Source: Amycolatopsis circi (GTDB lineage: Bacteria > Actinomycetota > Actinomycetes > Mycobacteriales > Pseudonocardiaceae). Taken from it: DNA of 55,154 nucleotides. Each line of letters begins with the position of its first letter. Position 1 is the first letter of the stretch. The translations under genes were made by a program, and so were the position numbers. The notes below the pieces were generated by a model. That model was given only the letters and a program-made list of their open reading frames with translations. It did no database searches and was not told the origin of the DNA. The DNA is taken from positions 1 to 55,154 of the forward strand of contig NZ_PQIA01000051.1 in the NCBI RefSeq assembly GCF_003385235.1. The letters are read 5' to 3'. Below, in pieces: positions 7,435 to 15,017 of this stretch.

Positions 7435-8265
7435 GTGAGTTACGACGGTTCGGACTTCTCGGGCTGGGCCCGCCAGCCCGGCCGCCGCACCGTGCAGGCC
7501 GAGCTGGAACAGGCACTGCAGCGCCAGCCGCCGGGGGAGTCGGTGCCGAAGTCCGTGGTCGTCGCGGGCCGCACGGACGCCGGAGTGCACGCGACCGGTC
7601 AGGTCGTGCACGTCGACGTGGTCCCGTTCGAGCCCGGTGCGCCCGGCCGGATTCCGGTGGACGAACGGGGAATCCCGGACCTGACGCGGATGCGCGGCCG
7701 CTGGAACAAGCTTTTGCCCGCCGACGCGCGGGTTTTGCACGCCCGCGTGGCTCCCGAGGGTTTCGACGCCCGGTTCTCGGCCATCCGCAGGCATTACCGT
7801 TACCGAGTTTCAGATGCCCCGTGGGGAGTCGATCCCTTGCGCCGCAACGACACTCTGGCTTGGGGACGTCCACTGTCGACAGAGCGGATGAACGCCGCCG
7901 CCGAGGCATTGCTGGGCCTGCAGGACTTCGCGGCGTACTGCAAACAGCGCGAGGGCGGCACGACGATCCGCGAGCTGCAGCGTCTGGAGTGGACTCGGGT
8001 TGACGAGCATCTGCTGGAAGTCCGGGTCAGCGCGGACGCGTTCTGTCATTCGATGGTCCGGAGCCTGGTCGGGGTGTTGCTGCTCGTGGGGGACGGGCGG
8101 CGTGGAACCGAGTGGCCTGGCGAGGTTTTGGCGAGCGGGTCGCGAGACAGCGCGGTCGCTCCGGCGCACGGATTGACGTTGACGGCGGTGGATTACCCGC
8201 CGGACGAGCTGCTGGCCGCGCGGGCGGAGCAGACCCGGAATGTGCGGTCGTCGACCGAGCTTTAG
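7435..8265 (+). CDS. truA: tRNA pseudouridine(38-40) synthase TruA
   Basis: TruA makes pseudouridine at positions 38-40 of the tRNA anticodon stem. The 276-residue protein has the catalytic Asp in AGRTDAGVHATGQV, the family segment ARFSAIRRHYRYRV, and LRVSADAFCHSMVRSLVGVL near the C-terminus. The start is uncertain. GTG 7435 is the only ATG/GTG/TTG in frame after the rplQ stop, but it removes part of the first strand: the frame upstream reads LVRLRLD, matching the N-terminal strand of other TruA proteins. A CTG start (7360, 7369 or 7423) is possible. truA following rplQ is the usual actinobacterial order. Confidence 0.93.
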   Translation: MSYDGSDFSGWARQPGRRTVQAELEQALQRQPPGESVPKSVVVAGRTDAGVHATGQVVHVDVVPFEPGAPGRIPVDERGIPDLTRMRGRWNKLLPADARVLHARVAPEGFDARFSAIRRHYRYRVSDAPWGVDPLRRNDTLAWGRPLSTERMNAAAEALLGLQDFAAYCKQREGGTTIRELQRLEWTRVDEHLLEVRVSADAFCHSMVRSLVGVLLLVGDGRRGTEWPGEVLASGSRDSAVAPAHGLTLTAVDYPPDELLAARAEQTRNVRSSTEL

Positions 8266-8297
8266 GCCGGGGCGGGCGTAAAAGAGCAGGCCACCGG

Positions 8298-8316
8298 TGA
8301 TACCAGAGTGGTATCA
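8298..8316. promoter_or_regulatory. Operator of the toxin-antitoxin operon
   Basis: TGATACCA and TGGTATCA are perfect 8-bp arms separated by GAG. The right arm overlaps a -10 hexamer (TATCAT, 8312-8317), so protein bound here would block transcription. Autoregulation by a ribbon-helix-helix antitoxin is the usual scheme for such operons; its use here is inferred from position. Confidence 0.75.
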
Positions 8317-8317
8317 T
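8312..8317 (+). promoter_or_regulatory. -10 box giving a leaderless antitoxin mRNA
   Basis: TATCAT ends seven bases before the ATG at 8325, so transcription would begin at or next to the start codon. There is no ribosome binding site in front of this ATG, in agreement with a leaderless message. The hexamer lies within the operator palindrome. Confidence 0.6.
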
Positions 8318-8324
8318 CAATCTC

Positions 8325-8528
8325 ATGGCGATGACTTTGCGGTTGAACGACGAGTTGGAGCGTGCGCTCGCGTTGCTTGCCGAGGCGGACGGGGTGAGCA
8401 AGCACGAAGCGGTGGTGCGGGCGATCGCGGACGCCGCGGCCCGCCGGGTCCGGGACGACCGGGTCCGCGACCTTTCCAGCGAAGGCCGCGCCCGCTACGC
8501 CTCCCTGCTTGATCGCCTGGCACAGTGA
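8325..8528 (+). CDS. Ribbon-helix-helix type antitoxin
   Basis: A 67-residue protein whose N-terminus (MTLRLNDELERALALLAEAD, then GVSKHEAVVRAIADAA) has the strand-helix-helix pattern of CopG/Arc-type DNA-binding antitoxins. The basic C-terminal third (RRVRDDRVRDLSSEGRARYA) probably wraps the toxin. It overlaps the downstream Doc-like gene by four bases (GTGA) and is preceded by a perfect palindrome. In phage P1 the Doc partner is the unrelated Phd; pairing Doc with a ribbon-helix-helix antitoxin is also common. ATG 8331 (third codon) is an alternative start. Confidence 0.8.
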   Translation: MAMTLRLNDELERALALLAEADGVSKHEAVVRAIADAAARRVRDDRVRDLSSEGRARYASLLDRLAQ

Positions 8529-8938
8529 TCGACTACCTGACGCTCGACGATCTGCTCACCCTGTCGGCCGATCTCGGGGTGCCCCGGGTACGCGATCTGG
8601 GCTTGCTCGACGCGGCGGCGCACCGGCCGCAGTCCTCGCTGATGGGGCGGGACGCTTATCCGGATCTGCACGAGAAAGCCGCGGTGCTGCTGGAATCCAT
8701 CGTCCGGAACCACCCGCTGATCGACGGGAACAAGCGCCTGGGCTGGATGTCGGGGTACGTCTTCTATGGGCTCAACGGCTTCGACCTGGACGCGCCGGAG
8801 GACGAGGCGTACGACCTGGTGATCGCGACCGCGACCGGGACGTTGCCGTATCAGGCGGTGGCTGAGCGACTGGCGGAATGGGCCAGCGCCATCACCGTTC
8901 CGTCGAATCTGCAGGCCCGGCGCGCTACCGAGTCCTGA
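8525..8938 (+). CDS. doc: Doc-family (Fic fold) toxin
   Basis: Doc toxins are Fic-fold kinases that phosphorylate elongation factor Tu and stop translation. The 137-residue protein has the motif HPLIDGNKRLGW with the catalytic His at about residue 63, matching the Doc form HxFx(D/N)(A/G)NKR, and the N-terminal MIDYLTLDDLLTLSADLG typical of death-on-curing proteins. It starts at a GTG that overlaps the antitoxin stop, so translation is coupled. The motif is intact, so the toxin is likely active. The pair lies between truA and the type VII locus. Confidence 0.88.
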   Translation: MIDYLTLDDLLTLSADLGVPRVRDLGLLDAAAHRPQSSLMGRDAYPDLHEKAAVLLESIVRNHPLIDGNKRLGWMSGYVFYGLNGFDLDAPEDEAYDLVIATATGTLPYQAVAERLAEWASAITVPSNLQARRATES

Positions 8939-9075
8939 AAGCCAATGCCAGGAACTTAAGCCGCGCGTGGCTCAACGCCTGCTGACCGTCCATAAAGGAC
9001 GACGATCCCGCTCTCGCCACGCGCGCTGTGCCCGGCAAGAGCCGCGCCGCCCCGTCGACCTGGGATTGGTCCGGA

Positions 9076-9132
9076 AAGCCGTGAAGGACTCCTTGAGGGA
9101 ATCAGATTCCCTCAAGGAGTCCTTCACGGCTT
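9076..9132. repeat. Long perfect palindrome, 28-bp arms
   Basis: A perfect inverted repeat with 28-bp arms around a single central A (9104). The left arm ends CCTTGAGGGAATC and the right arm begins GATTCCCTCAAGG. It lies between the convergent doc and 9148-9867 genes, 137 bases after doc and 15 bases before the next gene's stop, so it could end transcription from both sides. The rest of 8939-9147 holds no gene. Confidence 0.95.
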
Positions 9133-9147
9133 GTGGCCGACGAACGC

Positions 9148-9867
9148 TCAGTCGCCCCGGCGGACCGGACCGAGCAGTTGCTGTTCCTTCTGCGTGGTGA
9201 CCAGTCGCAGCGGACGCCACAGGTTCGTGCCCAGTGCGACGACCTGGTCGTCCTTCAGCGTGGTCAGCTGGCGCATCATCTGCGGCGGCAGACGCCAGAT
9301 TCGCGCCGCCAACTCAGCCTGTCCGGCGGGCAGCCGCTGCATCAGCACGAGGTCCGCCGCGTTGGCCGTGGTGCCTGCCTGCGGGTGCAGGTACGGCAGG
9401 ACGTACACCGTGGTCTGCCACGGCGAACGGGGCGGAAACAGGTCCTGCGGCGTCGGGCCGCCGTCGGTGACCACGAGCAGCGGGGCGTCCTCGGACGGGC
9501 GCGGCAGTTCGACCGGCGAGAGCCGGCGGATCTGCACCAGCGGCGACGGGCGTCCGTCGCGGCTTCCGGCTGCTTGCTGCAGCACCTGCCACGCCGCGGG
9601 ACGGCCAGTGGCCACGACTACCCAGGCACCCGTCGCCAAGGCGCGCATCGCGACCTGGCGGGCCAGGTAGAGACCGCCGACGAGCACGATGCGGGTCGGC
9701 TGCGAGCGCAATGCCGACACCGTCAGCGGTTCGCCCTTGAGACCGGAGCCGAGGACGACGCCGCCGCGGTCGCCGGACGGGCTGATCGCGTCGAGCATGG
9801 CCGGGTCGACCGTGAATTCCGGGGCGACGCCCGCGTTGTACCCGGCGTCGCGGACTCGAGTGCTCAT
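9148..9867 (-). CDS. Type VII locus protein next to eccE, NTPase-like but without P-loop
   Basis: I do not recognise a named family. The 239-residue product starts MSTRVRDAGYNAGVAPEFTV at an ATG after AAGGAGG. Its layout resembles a degenerate FtsK/EccC-type ATPase domain: a hydrophobic strand then loop (TRIVLVGGLYLARQVAMRAL) where a Walker A would be but without GxxxxGK[ST], a Walker B-like strand (APLLVVTDGG), and a C-terminal QMMRQLTTLKDDQVVALGTN resembling the last strands of VirD4/FtsK-type domains. No signal peptide or membrane segment is seen. It lies 80 bases downstream of eccE on the same strand, so it is probably co-transcribed and part of the secretion system. Confidence 0.8.
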   Translation of the reverse strand: MSTRVRDAGYNAGVAPEFTVDPAMLDAISPSGDRGGVVLGSGLKGEPLTVSALRSQPTRIVLVGGLYLARQVAMRALATGAWVVVATGRPAAWQVLQQAAGSRDGRPSPLVQIRRLSPVELPRPSEDAPLLVVTDGGPTPQDLFPPRSPWQTTVYVLPYLHPQAGTTANAADLVLMQRLPAGQAELAARIWRLPPQMMRQLTTLKDDQVVALGTNLWRPLRLVTTQKEQQLLGPVRRGD

Positions 9868-9946
9868 GCCGCCGCCTCCTTGAGGAGTTTCACGCTGATT
9901 GCCCGGGAGGCGGCGTGAATAACGATGACTCGCTGGCAAGCGGCGC

Positions 9947-11800
9947 TCATGCCGTCCCTCCGATCGGCAGCGTCGCGGAGAACGCCGAAACCTGCATGCC
10001 CTTCAACGGGGTCAGGTCGACGTCCAGCCGCTCCGCGATGCTCTGCAGCCGCTGGTCGGCGGCGTCCAGCTCGCGCGGGTTGCGAGCGCTGAGCCGCACC
10101 ACGCCGCGCAGGCCGATGCGGCCCTCGTCGGCGGACGGCGAGATCGCCATGGCGACCGTCGCGGACAGCGCGCGCACGCTGGTGAGCCCGTTGAGGCTGC
10201 CGCTGATCTTGCCCTTGGGCCAGCCGGTGATCGCGTAGCTGGAGTGCCCGATGCCGGCCGCGGTGACGCCGGTCCAGCTCTCCTGCAGGCCGACCTTCTC
10301 GTTCGAACCGGCGACCGCGGTGAGTTCGGCGGCCGAGATGCTGGCGCGCAGCAACTCGTCCGGGTCGAGCGGCCGGGTCGGCACGCCCTGGGATTCCAGA
10401 GCGTTCCGCACTCGCGACAGCGCACCGATCATCGCGCGGTGTGCGCCGACGACGCCGCCGCCGCGTTCCCGGATCGCTTCCGGGCAGCGCCGCGGGTCGA
10501 GCCGGACCGCGATCCACGTGGTCCGCCGGGCGGCCGCGGGCAGCGGGCCGAGCACCTCGAGATAGGAGCTGAGCGCCGGGGCGTCCGCGGGCATCGCGGC
10601 CGAACCCGGGTAGCTGTGCCAGATCATCTGGATGGAATCCAGCAGCACGCCGCGGTCTTCCAGGCACGGCGCGAGCGCGGACAGCGGAAGGCTGGGCGCG
10701 CCGCCCGCTTGGGAGATCATCGCCGGCATCGGCTCGACGAGCAGGACCGCGGTCCAGGTGCCGTCGTTCCAGGCGATGCCGACTTCCTGGCGTTCGTGGT
10801 CGACGGCGTGCGCCACGACGAGGTCCGGCACGGCCAGCCGCAGCAGGCTGACGCGCGCGTCCTCCGGGCCGGTGACGGCGCTTTCCTCGGCGAGTTCCTC
10901 GATGCTGGTCGGCGGCGGAGGGGTCGCCACGCGGCCGCGCGAGCGGAACCGGTACCGCAGCGTCAGCGAGAGCCACTGGGTGAACCAGCGGCCGCCGACG
11001 CGCAGGAACGCGAGGATCAGGCCGAGCGCCGCGACGCCGATCGCGACGTATTTGAGCCGCATGTTGATCGCGAGCAGGACGAGACCGATCGCGACGCCGA
11101 CTTCCAGCACGACGAGGTTGACCACCGGCAGCGGGCCGAGCGAGATGCCGCCGGAGCGCCGCCGCGAGGGCGGGGCCATCCGGACCGCGGTCGCGGTGCC
11201 GCCGCCGGTCGGTGCGGGTTCGCTGCTTTCGGGGCCGCCGCCGCTGTTCGGGCCGCCAGGTCCTCCGGGACCACCGGGTCCGCCGCCGCCGGGTCCGCCC
11301 GGTCCGCCGGGACCACCGCCCCCAGGTCCGCCCGGACCGCCAGGGCCACCGGGTCCACCAGGGCCGTTGCCGCCGGGACCGCCCGGACGCGGACCGCCGG
11401 GTCCGCCGCCGGGACGTCCAGTGCGCGGGCCGCCGGGTCCACCAGGGCCGGGGCCGCCAGGTCCGCCGGGCACGGGGCCGCCAGGACCAGGCTTAGGCCC
11501 GCCGGGGCCTACGGGACCACCAGGCTTGGGACCGCCCGGGCCGGGAGCGCCGGGTCCGCCGGGCTTCGGAATGCCGGGTCCGGGAGTGACCGGTCCGCCG
11601 GGCCGTCCGGGACCGCCGGGTCCACCCGGCCCGCCGGGAACCCCGGGAGGGGGAGTACGAGGAGGCATGCCGGGACCGCCGGGAGCCGCACCGGGTCCGC
11701 CGGTTCTGCCGGGCCGCTGCGGCGGACCCGGGGGACGTCCCCCGGGAGGCGGTGGCGGTCCCTGCGGACCAGGCGGACGTGGAGGCGTGCTGACGGACAT
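9947..11800 (-). CDS. eccE: Type VII secretion protein EccE with long Gly/Pro-rich N-terminus
   Basis: EccE is a peripheral membrane component of the type VII (ESX) secretion complex in the cytoplasmic membrane. The product is 617 residues. Residues about 5-205 are nearly pure Gly/Pro (GPGGPGGP-type repeats). Two adjacent membrane helices follow at about 227-268 (NLVVLEVGVAIGLVLLAINM and YVAIGVAALGLILAFL), then the soluble EccE domain. ATG 11800 follows GAGGGGAAGAG; upstream in-frame codons lack a site. It is divergent from eccB. M. tuberculosis ESX-4 lacks EccE, so its presence matches the fuller ESX-4 loci of other actinobacteria. The assignment rests on the two helices, the order and the neighbourhood. 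Confidence 0.85.
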   Translation of the reverse strand: MSVSTPPRPPGPQGPPPPPGGRPPGPPQRPGRTGGPGAAPGGPGMPPRTPPPGVPGGPGGPGGPGRPGGPVTPGPGIPKPGGPGAPGPGGPKPGGPVGPGGPKPGPGGPVPGGPGGPGPGGPGGPRTGRPGGGPGGPRPGGPGGNGPGGPGGPGGPGGPGGGGPGGPGGPGGGGPGGPGGPGGPNSGGGPESSEPAPTGGGTATAVRMAPPSRRRSGGISLGPLPVVNLVVLEVGVAIGLVLLAINMRLKYVAIGVAALGLILAFLRVGGRWFTQWLSLTLRYRFRSRGRVATPPPPTSIEELAEESAVTGPEDARVSLLRLAVPDLVVAHAVDHERQEVGIAWNDGTWTAVLLVEPMPAMISQAGGAPSLPLSALAPCLEDRGVLLDSIQMIWHSYPGSAAMPADAPALSSYLEVLGPLPAAARRTTWIAVRLDPRRCPEAIRERGGGVVGAHRAMIGALSRVRNALESQGVPTRPLDPDELLRASISAAELTAVAGSNEKVGLQESWTGVTAAGIGHSSYAITGWPKGKISGSLNGLTSVRALSATVAMAISPSADEGRIGLRGVVRLSARNPRELDAADQRLQSIAERLDVDLTPLKGMQVSAFSATLPIGGTA

Positions 11801-11904
11801 CCGCGCGTTCTCTTCCCCTCGTGAGTGCTGCGTACCCGGAAAGCCGGTCCCGGGATGCCTGACCCTAACCGGAGTTGGTAGAAACCCCACACCAGACGGT
11901 CCCC

Positions 11905-11929
11905 GTACGGCTATCCTGCGGAACCGTAC
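11905..11929. promoter_or_regulatory. Inverted repeat flanking the eccB -10 box
   Basis: GTACGG and CCGTAC are perfect 6-bp arms separated by 13 bases, and TATCCT (11912-11917), a good -10 hexamer for eccB, lies between them. The site sits in the 156-base divergent gap between eccE and eccB, so a regulator bound here could control the two arms of the locus. An ACCCTA at 11862-11867 is a possible -10 (TAGGGT) for eccE on the other strand. Confidence 0.45.
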
Positions 11930-11956
11930 CGCGACGGGGAGGACTGTAGGTCGAGA

Positions 11957-13570
11957 ATGCCATCAACGCCCACGACTAAGTCTCAGGTTCAGGCATACAA
12001 GTTCGTCCTGCGCAGGATGCAGTCCGCGCTGGTCCGCCGTGACGCGGTGATGTTGCACGACCCGATGCGCTCGCACGGGCGCGCGACCGCGGTCGGCGTC
12101 ATCCTCGGCGTGCTGGGCGCCGTCGTTTTCGTGCTGTGGGGCCTGTTGAGCCCCGCGCCCGCGGTGCCGCAGTCGGACAACATCGTGATCGGCGAGCAGT
12201 CCGGCACCGTGTATGTCGTCACGGGTAACCCGTCGCGGCTGATCCCCACCTTCAACCTCGCGTCCGCGCGGCTGATCCTCATGGCGCAGAAGCAGCAGAG
12301 CAGCCAGGGACAGCCGGGCGGCGGCCAAGGCGGTCAGCCGCAGCAGGCGGCCGACGTGAAGAACCCGACTGTCGTCTCCGATGAACAGTTGAAGAACATG
12401 CCGCGCGAGAAGCTGACCGGCATCCCGGACGGGCCGCAGCTGCTGCCGTCGGCGGACCAGCGGATCACCCCCAACTGGGCGGTCTGCGACGAGGTCGTGC
12501 TCGACCCGTCGCTGCCGCAGCCGGACTCGGTCAACAAGACCAACACTGACGTGATCGCGGGCATCGACAAGCTCGGCGGCGAACTGCAGGCGAACCAGGC
12601 GCTCCTCGGCGACGCCGGGAACGGCAAGACGTACCTCATCTACCGGTCGAACGCGAACACCGTGCGCGCCGAGGTGCCGTCCGGCTCCAACGACCCGGTG
12701 CGGTCCGCGCTGCATCTGCCGACGAAGTCGCGCAAGGTGTCGCAGGCCCTGCTCAACGCGATTCCCGAGGTCGCCAAGCTGATCCCGCCGCCGGTGGCCG
12801 ACGAGGGTTCGACGCCGTCGAGCAGCTTCGACGGCCTGACCGTCGGAAACGTCTTCTCGACCCAGCCGACCGGCGGGGCGCAGGAGTTCTGGCTCATCGC
12901 GAAGAACGGCATCCAGAAGGTGTCGCCCGCGGTCGCGGACATCGTCCGCACGGCGAAGAGCGGCGGCACGGCCACCACGCCGGCGCTGGGCCTCGACAAG
13001 ATCAACAACGTCAAGGTGCTGCAGCAGGGCGATCCCGGCTACGTTCCGGTCGACACCTACCCGCAGGTCGTCCCGGCCGTTCTCGACGCCGTCCAGGATC
13101 CGGTGGCGTGTCTCGGCTGGACGCTCAACGCCGACCACAGCCAGGCGCACACCTCGGTCTACATCAACAAGCAGCTCCCGGTGGAGAAGAACGCCGACGG
13201 CACCTCGAAGATCATCAGCGTCAGCAACACCGGCCCGAACGGCGTGCCGATCACCGGCTTCTACATGCCGACCGGATACGGCGCGGTGGTGCAGTCGGCC
13301 ACCGAGACGAGCGCGACCTTCAACAAGGGCCCGATCCAGCTGATCTCCGACCGCGGCATCCGCTACGGCGTGCCGGACGCGGCGACCGCGGACGAACTCG
13401 GGCTGAACAACCGGCTGCCGGCGCCGGAGTCGATCATCGGGCTGTTGCCGACCGGGGCGTCGCTGAACGTGCAGAACGTGATGAAGCAGTTCGACTCGGT
13501 GCCGATCGACCCGAACGCCGGCTCGTACAAACAGCAGGCGGCCGGACAGCAGCAACCCGCCGGGAACTGA
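11957..13570 (+). CDS. eccB: Type VII secretion protein EccB
   Basis: EccB is the membrane-anchored, mostly periplasmic core subunit of the ESX complex. The 537-residue protein has the EccB start (TTKSQVQAYKFVLRRMQSAL), one membrane helix at about residues 46-64 (VGVILGVLGAVVFVLWGLLS) and a large extracytoplasmic domain. Cysteines in WAVCDEV and VACLGW could form the disulfide of the family. The tail is Gln-rich. ATG 11957 follows GGGGAGGAC. Its position upstream of two small substrate-like genes and opposite mycP-eccD matches ESX-4. Confidence 0.95.
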   Translation: MPSTPTTKSQVQAYKFVLRRMQSALVRRDAVMLHDPMRSHGRATAVGVILGVLGAVVFVLWGLLSPAPAVPQSDNIVIGEQSGTVYVVTGNPSRLIPTFNLASARLILMAQKQQSSQGQPGGGQGGQPQQAADVKNPTVVSDEQLKNMPREKLTGIPDGPQLLPSADQRITPNWAVCDEVVLDPSLPQPDSVNKTNTDVIAGIDKLGGELQANQALLGDAGNGKTYLIYRSNANTVRAEVPSGSNDPVRSALHLPTKSRKVSQALLNAIPEVAKLIPPPVADEGSTPSSSFDGLTVGNVFSTQPTGGAQEFWLIAKNGIQKVSPAVADIVRTAKSGGTATTPALGLDKINNVKVLQQGDPGYVPVDTYPQVVPAVLDAVQDPVACLGWTLNADHSQAHTSVYINKQLPVEKNADGTSKIISVSNTGPNGVPITGFYMPTGYGAVVQSATETSATFNKGPIQLISDRGIRYGVPDAATADELGLNNRLPAPESIIGLLPTGASLNVQNVMKQFDSVPIDPNAGSYKQQAAGQQQPAGN

Positions 13571-13624
13571 CGGCGGGTTCCGTCCGTCACACTCGGACAC
13601 AGCCGGGTGAGCGGAGGGTTGAAC

Positions 13625-13969
13625 GTGACAGCGCCGGGAAGCAGTCCAGGGGCAAGCGCCGTGCGGATCGACGGCGCGGTCGTCGGCGGCTACGCGGCGA
13701 AAGTCGCGCGGGCGGCCGACGAACTGGAAACCGCCGCGGGCGAGGTGGGCGCGGGAGCGACCACTGCCGAGGCGTACGGCGAGGTGGGCGCGCGGCTGGG
13801 CGTGCCGGAGTCGTACGCACAGGCTTCCCGGGCGTTGCGCGGCCAGCTCACCGCCGGGGTGGCCGCGCTGCGGTCGGTCACCGCGGCGCTGGAGCAGCTC
13901 ACCACCGGCCACGCCGAGCGGGACGCCGACGCGGCCGAGCGGATCGAGCGCGCCGGGAGGATCTCGTGA
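13625..13969 (+). CDS. Small EspC-like type VII substrate or chaperone
   Basis: The 114-residue product is alpha-helical and Ala-rich (starts MTAPGSSPGASAVRIDGAVV, then YAAKVARAADELETAAGEVG). Overall shape and position next to a WXG protein resemble the EspC/DUF2580 family of ESX-secreted proteins; this is a family-level guess. GTG 13625 is preferred over GTG 13607 because GGAGGG lies eight bases upstream. Its stop overlaps the next start (GTGA), so the two are coupled and may form a secreted pair. Confidence 0.75.
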   Translation: MTAPGSSPGASAVRIDGAVVGGYAAKVARAADELETAAGEVGAGATTAEAYGEVGARLGVPESYAQASRALRGQLTAGVAALRSVTAALEQLTTGHAERDADAAERIERAGRIS

Positions 13970-15012
13970 CGGAGCCGTCGTTGGCGTACGTGACCGAGCT
14001 TGCCCGCGAGCTGGGCGTGAACGATCCGGTCGCTGCCTACTACCAGCCGCTCACCGGCCGCTGGGAGGAACTGGACGCGGAGGCCGAGAGCCTGCGCGCC
14101 GCGGCCCGTACGGCGGCCCGGGTGTCCACGGACCTCGCGGACGATCTCGGCCGGATCGACGCGTCGTGGTCCGGCCCCGACGCGGACGCGTTTGTCGCTT
14201 ACCTTGGCGAAATCCGCGCCGCGAGCGAGGGCGCGGAGGACGCGCTCGACGCGCTCGCCGGCTCGATCGACCAGCTCACCGAATCGCTGCGCAAGATCGC
14301 GGGCGCGGCGGAGGAAGTGCTGGTCGACGCGGCTGATCTGCTTTCCGAATCGGCGATGCTGCCCAGCGGCGGCGCTTCCCGGGCGCGTTCGCAGATGCGG
14401 GAGACCGAGCAGTCGCTGAAGTCCTTGCACGAGGCGGCCGAGGACGTGCTGCGCGAGTTCGGCCGGTTGTGCGCCGGGGTGGACGCTCCGGCGGGGAGCC
14501 CGTCGAGCATCGAGCTGCGGCACCACTATCCGGCGGAGCAGTTCCGGCTGCACGACGCCGACGCGCCCGCGAGTGCCCCGGCGGGTGCCGCTGCCGGGAC
14601 CAGTCCGTCGGCCGACGCTGCGGCGGGGGAGTCCACAGTGGCCTCTTCAGGCGATTCGGTGAGCCCGTCCGCGGCGGAGGATTCCCACCACGGCAAGGAA
14701 ACCGCCGCCGATCCGCGGCTGGAACAGGGCCAGGCGGGCATTCCGCCGGTCGAGCCGGTCGCCCCGGCCCCGCAGCCCGCGGCGGCGAATCAGGGCTCCG
14801 GCACGTCGATGATGCCGATGATGGGCTTCGCCGGAATGGGCGGCGGAGGCGGTGGCGGCGGAAGCTCGCAGCACAAGCCCAGGCAGCGCACGGCGGCGAA
14901 GACGTCCGAGATCTTCGGCGAACCCGCGCAGGTGACTCCGCCGGTGATCGGCCAGGACCCGCCCGCGCGACGCCCGGAGAAGGACGGGAAGCCGCCGAAA
15001 CCCGGAAAGTGA
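13966..15012 (+). CDS. WXG-domain type VII substrate with disordered Gly/Met tail
   Basis: A 348-residue protein. Residues 1 to about 165 form a helical hairpin region with the WXG-type turn ASWSGPDADAF (Trp near 68). The C-terminal half is a Pro/Ala/Ser-rich linker with MMPMMGFAGMGGGG near residue 283, then TPPVIGQ and a lysine-rich end. This is the build of large ESX substrates (helical export domain plus variable tail). The start GTG overlaps the preceding EspC-like gene. It is convergent with mycP, and two terminator hairpins follow. Confidence 0.8.
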   Translation: MTEPSLAYVTELARELGVNDPVAAYYQPLTGRWEELDAEAESLRAAARTAARVSTDLADDLGRIDASWSGPDADAFVAYLGEIRAASEGAEDALDALAGSIDQLTESLRKIAGAAEEVLVDAADLLSESAMLPSGGASRARSQMRETEQSLKSLHEAAEDVLREFGRLCAGVDAPAGSPSSIELRHHYPAEQFRLHDADAPASAPAGAAAGTSPSADAAAGESTVASSGDSVSPSAAEDSHHGKETAADPRLEQGQAGIPPVEPVAPAPQPAAANQGSGTSMMPMMGFAGMGGGGGGGGSSQHKPRQRTAAKTSEIFGEPAQVTPPVIGQDPPARRPEKDGKPPKPGK

Positions 15013-15017
15013 CCAGG

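Noticed and set aside
4921..7794. 957-codon reverse open frame across rpsD-rpoA-rplQ-truA
   Set aside because: A shadow of high third-position GC in four certain genes on the other strand.
8967..9200. Forward 77-codon open frame across the 9076 palindrome
   Set aside because: Only the palindrome gives it recognisable repeated residues; it overlaps the end of the well-supported reverse gene and lacks a ribosome binding site.
10632..12050. Collagen-like GPP-repeat protein on the forward strand
   Set aside because: It is the complement of the Gly/Pro-rich EccE N-terminus, crosses the eccE/eccB divergent promoter and has no start site. The reverse-strand reading has membrane helices and a domain.
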